From: a bacterium
GTDB taxonomy: Bacteria > Acidobacteriota > Thermoanaerobaculia > Multivoradales > J023
Reading direction: 5' to 3'
DNA: 64,000 bases
Assembly: GCA_024226315.1 (NCBI GenBank)
Contig: JAAELT010000210.1
Span: 30,688-94,687 of the forward strand
Every line of letters begins with the position of its first letter. The first letter of the stretch is position 1. A model generated the notes under the pieces. It saw nothing but the letters and a program-made list of their open reading frames with translations. It ran no database searches and had not been told where the DNA came from. Positions 58,700-64,000 of the stretch are shown one piece after another. The position numbers were made by a program, and so were the translations under genes.

Positions 58700-59566
58700 A
58701 TGCGAAGCGCAATTCTCTGGATGAGACCTCTCTGGATGAGACCTCTGTGGATGAGCCTGGCACTGCTCCTGGCCGCCGGTTGTGGCGGCTCGGATGACTA
58801 CACCGAGCGCATGGCCGAGGAGCACAAAGACGACGCCCCGGTGGCGAGCCCCGCGGCCCGCGTCAAACCGGCGATGCCGGTCGAGACCGAACGGGTTCAA
58901 TACGCCGATCTCGACGGCGTCCAGGTCACCGGTTTCCTCGCCCGCCCCGCGGGAATCAGGCAGCCGCCCGCCGTGATCGTGATCCACGAATGGTGGGGGC
59001 TCAACGAGAACATCGAGTCCATGGCGCGGCAGATCGCCGGGCAGGGCTACCTGGCGCTGGCGGTCGATCTCTACGGCGGCGAGGTGGCGACCGAACCCGA
59101 CGCGGCGCGGGAGCTGATGACCCAGGCGACCGCCGACCGCAAGTCCCTGCGCAAGAACCTGCGCCAGGCCTACCGTTATCTCAAGAAAGAAGGCGCCCCG
59201 AGGATCGGCTCGATCGGCTGGTGCTTCGGTGGCGGCTGGTCGCTCGAGACCGCGCTGATGCTACCGGAGAAGCTCGACGCCGCGGTCGTCTACTACGGCA
59301 AGGTGGTCACCAAGAAAGACCGCCTGAACACTTTGACGACGCCCATCCTGGGTCACTTCGGCAGCGAGGACAAAGGCATCCCGCTGACCCGCGTCCGCGA
59401 GCTGGACAGCCGCCTGCGCGAGCTCGGCAAGGACGCCCAGATCCACGTCTACGAGGGTGCCGACCACGCCTTCGCCAACCCCTCGGGTACCCGCTACGAC
59501 AAGGAGGCGGCGGAGCAGGCCTGGGTGAGGACGCTCGCCTTCTTCAAAGAGAAGCTGGCCGGCTGA
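58700..59566 (+). CDS. Dienelactone-hydrolase-family lipoprotein
   Basis: This is a 288-residue protein. The signal ends in a lipobox, LLAAGC, so the mature protein is lipid-anchored. The alpha/beta-hydrolase core shows IHEWWGLNENI, nucleophile elbow GWCFGGGWS (Cys as nucleophile), the acid in GSEDKGIP and the His in GADHAFAN: a Cys-Asp-His triad typical of this family. The n-region repeats the codons for WMRPL twice, listed as a repeat. A role in hydrolysing an ester or lactone is likely; the substrate is unknown. Confidence 0.88.
   Translation: MRSAILWMRPLWMRPLWMSLALLLAAGCGGSDDYTERMAEEHKDDAPVASPAARVKPAMPVETERVQYADLDGVQVTGFLARPAGIRQPPAVIVIHEWWGLNENIESMARQIAGQGYLALAVDLYGGEVATEPDAARELMTQATADRKSLRKNLRQAYRYLKKEGAPRIGSIGWCFGGGWSLETALMLPEKLDAAVVYYGKVVTKKDRLNTLTTPILGHFGSEDKGIPLTRVRELDSRLRELGKDAQIHVYEGADHAFANPSGTRYDKEAAEQAWVRTLAFFKEKLAG
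58715..58759 (+). repeat. Three 15-bp units in the signal peptide of the lipoprotein gene
   Basis: CTCTGGATGAGACCT occurs twice and is followed by a diverged third unit, CTGTGGATGAGCCTG. They encode LWMRP/LWMRP/LWMSL. Slippage here would change the length of the signal n-region. Confidence 0.8.
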
Positions 59567-59674
59567 TCCGGGCCGCTCCGACATCGGCGAGCGTACCGGG
59601 CGAGGCTCGGAGCTCGCGATCCCGCTGCCGGTTCGCCATCTCGTGACCGAGAAAGAAGACCCCGCGGAAGAGGG

Positions 59675-59703
59675 TTGACAAACGGCACTGACCATGTTGT
59701 AGT
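59675..59703 (+). promoter_or_regulatory. Sigma-70-type promoter for the 59724/60968 pair
   Basis: TTGACA at 59675-59680, a 17-bp spacer and TGTAGT at 59698-59703 form a near-consensus pair 20 bp before the ATG at 59724. The leader would be only about 12 bases, and no strong ribosome site is seen. Confidence 0.55.
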
Positions 59704-59723
59704 AGCATGAAGTTGAGCGCATC

Positions 59724-60971
59724 ATGAAGATCACAACTTTCGCCACCCTGATCGCCCTGTCCCTCGCCGCTCCGGCCTCGGCGGTGCTCTGCGCCCTCGA
59801 CGAGGTGCCGGCGGCGACGCTGCTGGTGCCGTATTTCGAGGTCGATCTCGACGCCTGCGTCGAGGGCGGCAGGAACACGTTGGTCAAGGTCACCAACACC
59901 TCGCCGACGAACACGATCGTCCATCTGACGTTCTGGACCGACTGGGGCGCGCCGGTGATCGACTACGACCTCTACCTCACCGGCTTCGACGTCGAGACGC
60001 TCAACCTCGCCGACCATTTCTGCAACGGCAACATCAGCATCACCGGCCCTGGAGTCAATTCTCATGGCGATCTCTCACAGGATCCTTCGGTGCCGCCGGG
60101 TTGTGACGTCATCTTCCCGTTTCCCCCCAATCCGGTACTCACGCCTCTCTTTCTGGATCGCATTCGCAACGCCCACACCGGCCAGCCGGTGGTCAGTGCC
60201 TCGAGCGGCTGCATGGGCGAAGATCATGGCGACAACGTCGCTCGCGGTTACCTGACGCTCGACGTCGTCGAGCAGTGCAACCTGCTGTTTCCGAACGAGC
60301 CCGACTACTTCAACGGCGTCGCGAGCTACCAGAACAAGCTGCTGGGCGAGCTCGTCCTCGTCGATACCTCGACCGGCTTCTACCAGAGCTACCCGGCGGT
60401 GCACCTCGAGGCGGATACCGCCGGCACGACGTTTCTGCCCGGCGACCACACGTTCTACGGCCGCTTCGTCTCGGCGCTGGCCACCGATCGCCGCGAGCCG
60501 CTGCCGACGACCTTCGGCGCCAGCTTCACCCGCTTGAACGAGACCGGCACCGAGCTCCTGGTCTGGCGCGAGTCCACCGGGCTCAACGACCCCTTCGGGA
60601 CCGCCTGCGGCGGCCCGCCGCCGGAGTTCCCACTGGCGACGCCGGACCTCCTGGCGTTCGACGAAGAGGAGAACCCGATCGCCGTGCCGCTGGCCGTAGA
60701 CCTGCAGACCCAGCGCGCGACGCTGACGGACGTGCTGCCGCCGACCTCGCCCGCCGGCTGGCTGCGGCTGGACCTCCGACACAACGCCGTCGACGCCTAC
60801 AGCGACGATCTTGCCCAGGCCTGGGTCGGGACGCTGTCGCCGCGCCTGGCGCCACCGATCTCTCGTGACGTGGCGTTGCCGCCGGCGCCGTCGCCACCGT
60901 ATGCCGGTTTCCCGGCGGTGGCGCTCGACAACATCTGCGCCGATCCAAGCCGATCAGGAGTCGAGCAATGA
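59724..60971 (+). CDS. Secreted protein of unknown function, paralogue A
   Basis: This is a 415-residue protein with a signal peptide (TTFATLIALSLAAPASA, cut near VLCALDE). It begins DEVPAATLLVPYFEVDLDAC, shared with paralogue B, and has conserved cysteines, a TDWGAPVIDYDLYLTGFD segment and an aromatic GDHTFYGRF motif. The fold looks beta-rich; no enzyme is recognised. It lacks the DGFESG tail of its neighbour and ends in a proline-rich stretch. The stop overlaps the start of paralogue B by ATGA. Confidence 0.75.
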   Translation: MKITTFATLIALSLAAPASAVLCALDEVPAATLLVPYFEVDLDACVEGGRNTLVKVTNTSPTNTIVHLTFWTDWGAPVIDYDLYLTGFDVETLNLADHFCNGNISITGPGVNSHGDLSQDPSVPPGCDVIFPFPPNPVLTPLFLDRIRNAHTGQPVVSASSGCMGEDHGDNVARGYLTLDVVEQCNLLFPNEPDYFNGVASYQNKLLGELVLVDTSTGFYQSYPAVHLEADTAGTTFLPGDHTFYGRFVSALATDRREPLPTTFGASFTRLNETGTELLVWRESTGLNDPFGTACGGPPPEFPLATPDLLAFDEEENPIAVPLAVDLQTQRATLTDVLPPTSPAGWLRLDLRHNAVDAYSDDLAQAWVGTLSPRLAPPISRDVALPPAPSPPYAGFPAVALDNICADPSRSGVEQ

Positions 60972-62209
60972 GGCGGCTCCTGGTCTGTCTGCTGCTGGCG
61001 ACGGTGGCGATCGCGTCGCCTGCCCGAGCGGTACTGTGCGCCAGCGACGAGGTTCCGGCGGCGACTCTGCTGGTGCCCTGGTTCACGGTCGATCTCGATG
61101 CCTGCGGCACGGAGATCGAGCACGACACCATCGTCACAGTGGTCAACACCAGCGCCGCTTCAGTGGTGGCCCAGATGACGCTGTGGACGGACTGGGGCGT
61201 GCCGACGATCAACTTCTCGTTGTACCTGACCGGCTACGATCAGCAGACGATCTCGCTCGCCGCGGCGTTCTGCGACGGCGAGCTGCCGCTCACCGGCCCG
61301 ACGATTCTCAGCCCTCACGGCGAGCTGTCCGGGCCGCCGCCATCCCTGCCGATCTGTGAGCTGATCGAGCCGTCGCTCACCAACCCGCTGCTCACCGGCG
61401 CGCTCCTCGACCGGGTGCGCAACGGCCACACGGGCGCCTTCGACGCGAGCTTCGGTGGCTGCGCCGGCAGCGATCACGGCGACGACGTCGCCCGCGGCTA
61501 CCTGACCTTCGACGTCGTCGGCGACTGCAGCGTGCTCTTCCCCTCCGACCCGGGCTACTTCGACGGGACCGCCGCCTTCTCGAACGTGTTGATGGGCCAG
61601 GTCCTCTACGCCGGTCCCGAGGTCTTCCAGAGCCTGTCGGCGGTGCACATCGAGGCCGACACGGAAGGCACGGTGTTCTCGAGCGGCGACCACACCTTCT
61701 ACGGCCGCTATGTCGGCGGCGACGCCAGCGATCGGCGCGAGCCCCTGCCGACGGTGTTCTCGGCCAACTTCAGCCGCCACCACGCGGTGGGCGATCTGCT
61801 GGTCTGGCGCGAGAGCACGGCCGGCGGCCCGGCGGCCTGCGGCAACCTGCCGGCCAACCTGCCGATCGCGCAGTCCGACGTCCTGGTGTTCGACGAGGAG
61901 GAGAACCCCCTGTCGATCTTGCCGGACGTGGGTCTCGTCACCAACGCCGTGCCGGTCGCCGACGTCGTGCCGCCCGGCCTCGCCGACGTCGGCTGGCTGG
62001 TACTGGACGAGAGGCATCCCGGCGTCGCCAGCCTCTACGGCGACGACCGCGCCCAGGCCTGGGTCGGCTATCTCAGCCGGCCTGACTTGGGACTGCCCTT
62101 TGTCGGCCGGGAGGCCTTCGCGCTCTCGGGCCCGTGCTCCGCCGACGTCCTCGAGCCGCATCGCGTCTTCGCCGACGGCTTCGAATCGGGCGATACGAGC
62201 GCCTGGTAG
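60968..62209 (+). CDS. Secreted protein of unknown function, paralogue B, with a DGFESGDTSAW tail
   Basis: This is a 413-residue protein with signal peptide LLVCLLLATVAIASPARA. It aligns with paralogue A from DEVPAATLLVPWFTVDLDAC through GDHTFYGRY and LAFDEEENP-like segments. Its C-terminus is VFADGFESGDTSAW, almost identical to the end of the unrelated protein at 16127. Such a conserved short tail on different exported proteins suggests a sorting or surface-attachment tag. Function of the body is unknown. Confidence 0.75.
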   Translation: MRRLLVCLLLATVAIASPARAVLCASDEVPAATLLVPWFTVDLDACGTEIEHDTIVTVVNTSAASVVAQMTLWTDWGVPTINFSLYLTGYDQQTISLAAAFCDGELPLTGPTILSPHGELSGPPPSLPICELIEPSLTNPLLTGALLDRVRNGHTGAFDASFGGCAGSDHGDDVARGYLTFDVVGDCSVLFPSDPGYFDGTAAFSNVLMGQVLYAGPEVFQSLSAVHIEADTEGTVFSSGDHTFYGRYVGGDASDRREPLPTVFSANFSRHHAVGDLLVWRESTAGGPAACGNLPANLPIAQSDVLVFDEEENPLSILPDVGLVTNAVPVADVVPPGLADVGWLVLDERHPGVASLYGDDRAQAWVGYLSRPDLGLPFVGREAFALSGPCSADVLEPHRVFADGFESGDTSAW

Positions 62210-62257
62210 CTCCCGCCTGGCCGTCCGCCGCCGCGTCCGGATATCATCGGGCCACCG

Positions 62258-63466
62258 ATGAATCCGAACAGCAGGCTCAGGGCCGCACGACTGCCAGTCG
62301 CTTTCGCGCTGGCCGCGGTGACGATCGCTTGCGGCGGCCAGGGAGAGAGAGCGGACGGAGCTCCGGACGCCACCGAGCCGGCGCCGGCAGAGACGCTACG
62401 CGTCGCCACCTTCAACATCTGGGAGCTCAGCCGGGAGAAGCTCGACCACCAGGGCGCCGAGGGGGTCTACGACCACCCGCAGCTGGCGAGCGCTGCGGAG
62501 GTGATCCAGCGGATCAGGCCGGACGTCCTGCTGCTCAACGAGATCGATTTCGACGCCGAGACCCGGGAGAACGCCCGCCTGTTCGTCGAGCGCTACCTGC
62601 GGGTCGGCCACGGCGGCCTGGAGCCGATCGACTATCCGCACATCTTTTTCGAGCCCTCGAACACCGGCGTGCCCTCGGGCCACGATCTGGACAACGACGG
62701 CGCCACAGACGGCCCGGCCGACGCCCACGGTTTCGGCCGCTATCCGGGGCAGTACGCGATGGCGCTGCTCAGCCGGTACCCGATCGACCGGCAGGCGGCC
62801 CGCACCTTCCAGCTGCTGCCCTGGAGCTCCATGCCGGGCCACCTGATCCCCGATGGCGAGGACGGCCGGCCCGCGTGGTACGACGCCGGGGAGGTGGCGA
62901 ACCTGCGGTTGTCGAGTAAGAGCCATTGGGACGTGCCAATCCGCGTCGGCTCGGCCACCCTTCACGTGCTGGCCAGCCATCCGACGCCGCCGGTGTTCGA
63001 CGGTGAGGAGGACCACAACGGGCGCCGCAACTTCGACGAGGTGCGTCTCTGGGCCGACTACCTGAGCAGTGGGGACGCCGCTGCCTACATCGTCGACGAT
63101 GCCGGCACTGCCGGTGGATTGGGCTCTGAGGAGGCTTTCGTGGTGATGGGCGACCTGAACGCCGATCCCTACCGCGAGCCGGACTACGGGCGCACGGCGA
63201 TCAGCCAGCTGCTCGAGCATCCCCGGATCCGGGACCCCGGGCCGCGCAGTGACGGCGGAGCGGCCGCGGACCGCCCCTACGACGGTCCGGGCGAGTTGCG
63301 GACCGCGCCCTACGGTCGGATCGATTACGTGCTGCCGAGCAGCAATCTCGAAGTTCTGGGCTCGGAGGTCTTCTGGCCCGGGCCGGACGAGCCGCTCCGA
63401 AGGCTGGTCGAGGGCGACGGGCGGGCGAGCGACCATGCCCTGGTGTGGGTGGACCTGAGGCTGTAG
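62258..63466 (+). CDS. Endonuclease/exonuclease/phosphatase-family lipoprotein
   Basis: This is a 402-residue protein. The signal ends VTIACGG, a lipobox. EEP-fold catalytic motifs occur in order: RVATFNIWE, VLLLNEIDFD, ASHPTPPVFDGEEDHNGRRN, VVMGDLNADPYREPDYG, RIDYVLPS and SDHALVWVDL. It is likely a metal-dependent phosphodiesterase or nuclease acting outside the inner membrane. The central insertion (SGHDLDNDGATDGPADAHGF) is a feature of an exported subgroup. Confidence 0.9.
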   Translation: MNPNSRLRAARLPVAFALAAVTIACGGQGERADGAPDATEPAPAETLRVATFNIWELSREKLDHQGAEGVYDHPQLASAAEVIQRIRPDVLLLNEIDFDAETRENARLFVERYLRVGHGGLEPIDYPHIFFEPSNTGVPSGHDLDNDGATDGPADAHGFGRYPGQYAMALLSRYPIDRQAARTFQLLPWSSMPGHLIPDGEDGRPAWYDAGEVANLRLSSKSHWDVPIRVGSATLHVLASHPTPPVFDGEEDHNGRRNFDEVRLWADYLSSGDAAAYIVDDAGTAGGLGSEEAFVVMGDLNADPYREPDYGRTAISQLLEHPRIRDPGPRSDGGAAADRPYDGPGELRTAPYGRIDYVLPSSNLEVLGSEVFWPGPDEPLRRLVEGDGRASDHALVWVDLRL

Positions 63467-63467
63467 C

Positions 63468-63870
63468 TCAGCGCCGCAGCTTCATATCGAAGACGCAGTG
63501 CCAGACGCCGTCCTCGCCGCGCTCGAGCGGACGGATGGAGCCGAATCTGCCGCGCTTCGCGGAGCGATCCTTGGTCCGCGCCGAGAGGTGCGGGTCGCCT
63601 TCGAAGTGCAACTCGAATCCCTGGTCGGGGAAGTCCGATCCCGAGATTCGGTAGTGGATGTGAGCGGGTATGCCGCCGCCCGGATATGGCGCCGGACGGA
63701 TCGTCCGCAGCTCGTAGCGGCCGCGGGCGTCGGTCCAGATCGTCGCATTGAGCCGGGGATTGGTGTTGTCGTTGGTCTCGGAGTAGAGACCCTCGGCGTC
63801 GGTGTGGAAGGCGTACACGGTCATTCCGGCGGCGGGCGTCTCGCCGTCCGGCCCGTAGACGGTGCCGTTT
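63468..63870 (-). pseudogene. Intradiol ring-cleavage dioxygenase-like gene, N-terminus missing
   Basis: From GTVYGPDGETPAAGMTVYAFHTDAEG to the end, the frame matches intradiol dioxygenases: RGRYELRTIRPAPYP and PAHIHYRISG carry likely Fe(III) tyrosine and histidine ligands. The frame is closed by stops just upstream of GTVYGP, so no normal start with the missing N-terminal part exists; ATG 63824 would give only 118 residues. It joins an amidohydrolase fragment out of frame, which suggests deletion or recombination. Confidence 0.6.
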
Positions 63871-64000
63871 GTTCATCAGGCGTGTGACGCCCGAATGGAA
63901 GTTGGCGATCGGGTCGACGTCCTCCACCGGGACGTCGGTGCCGTTCATCACGACGGCGCCCGACTGCATGAGTTTCTGCCACACGTAAGCGCCCTCCTCG
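63860..64000 (-). pseudogene. YtcJ-like amidohydrolase fragment, cut by the edge and truncated
   Basis: From the right edge inwards the minus strand reads EEGAYVWQKLMQSGAVVMNG, then TDVPVEDVDPIANFHSGVTRL. This matches the Amidohydro_3/YtcJ motif (S-GA-V-x-NGTD-x-PVE-x-x-DP) near the C-terminus of such enzymes. After GVTRLMNK the match stops and the frame runs on through arginine-rich sequence. The last ~100 residues of the family are therefore missing. The N-terminus lies outside the window. Confidence 0.55.

Noticed and set aside
1..64000. tRNA, rRNA, insertion sequences or a replication origin.
   Set aside because: I saw no tRNA-like cloverleaf with TTCGA/GGTTC signature, no rRNA-like stretch, no intact transposase frame and no DnaA-box cluster. 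Reading by eye can miss a tRNA, so a tRNA scan would settle it.

Overview
The window is high-GC, densely coded DNA from a Gram-negative bacterium. Supporting signs are a TonB-dependent receptor, a TonB-type energy transducer, an RND pump with a TolC-like outer-membrane domain, lipoprotein signals and many Sec-exported proteins. The C-terminal F-x-DGFESGDTSAW tails, an IPTL-like sorting tail, helix-turn-helix/TPR regulators and large secreted M14 peptidases fit Acidobacteriota (Thermoanaerobaculia-like). That placement is an inference from gene style, not a phylogenetic result.

Layout. 1-5.4 kb: a GT-C glycosyltransferase (cut by the left edge) and a GT2 polyprenyl-sugar type transferase, divergent from a UDP-GlcNAc 2-epimerase, then a SEC-C protein. 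5.6-10 kb: two micro-ORFs on the plus strand (9 and 21 residues) sharing a GPWIDP motif, each behind a perfect AAGGAGG. They converge on a helix-turn-helix/TPR regulator whose stop codon overlaps that of the second peptide; an AAA+/TPR ATPase lies upstream of the regulator. 10.1-15.7 kb: an RND efflux pair in which the permease is fused in one reading frame to a TolC-like protein. 16-18.8 kb: lower-GC accessory DNA with two secreted proteins, short repeats and a third micro-ORF.

18.9-34.2 kb: a patatin-like phospholipase followed by a headless, non-contractile phage-tail-like module. It holds a terminator-like protein, a tube, a tail-assembly chaperone with a -1 frameshift signal (GGGTTTT), a tape measure, and two paralogous ~1100-residue Asp-box proteins flanking a hub-like protein. 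The last 198 bp of the patatin gene recur, about 89% identical, at the far end of this module.

34.2-52.9 kb: M14 peptidase, pterin carbinolamine dehydratase, a carboxypeptidase-regulatory-like secreted protein, type II thioesterase, TonB receptor, TatD, GNAT, an unknown coupled two-gene pair, a compact condensation-like/ACP/fatty-acyl-AMP-ligase operon, TonB, an aspartyl protease-PDZ protein and DinB. 53.0-53.6 kb: an array of about 14 short palindromes at a 42-43 bp pitch with no convincing gene. 53.9-64 kb: ferritin-like protein, AGMO/sterol-desaturase family protein, pentapeptide-repeat protein, an exported nickel superoxide dismutase, a dienelactone-hydrolase lipoprotein, two tandem paralogous secreted proteins, an endonuclease/exonuclease/phosphatase-family lipoprotein, and a broken junction between an amidohydrolase and an intradiol-dioxygenase-like gene at the right edge.

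The strongest candidates for undescribed biology are the micropeptide/TPR-regulator locus, the palindrome array, the headless tail module with its patatin flank, and the pump-channel fusion. All function statements come from reading the sequence; no database search was run.
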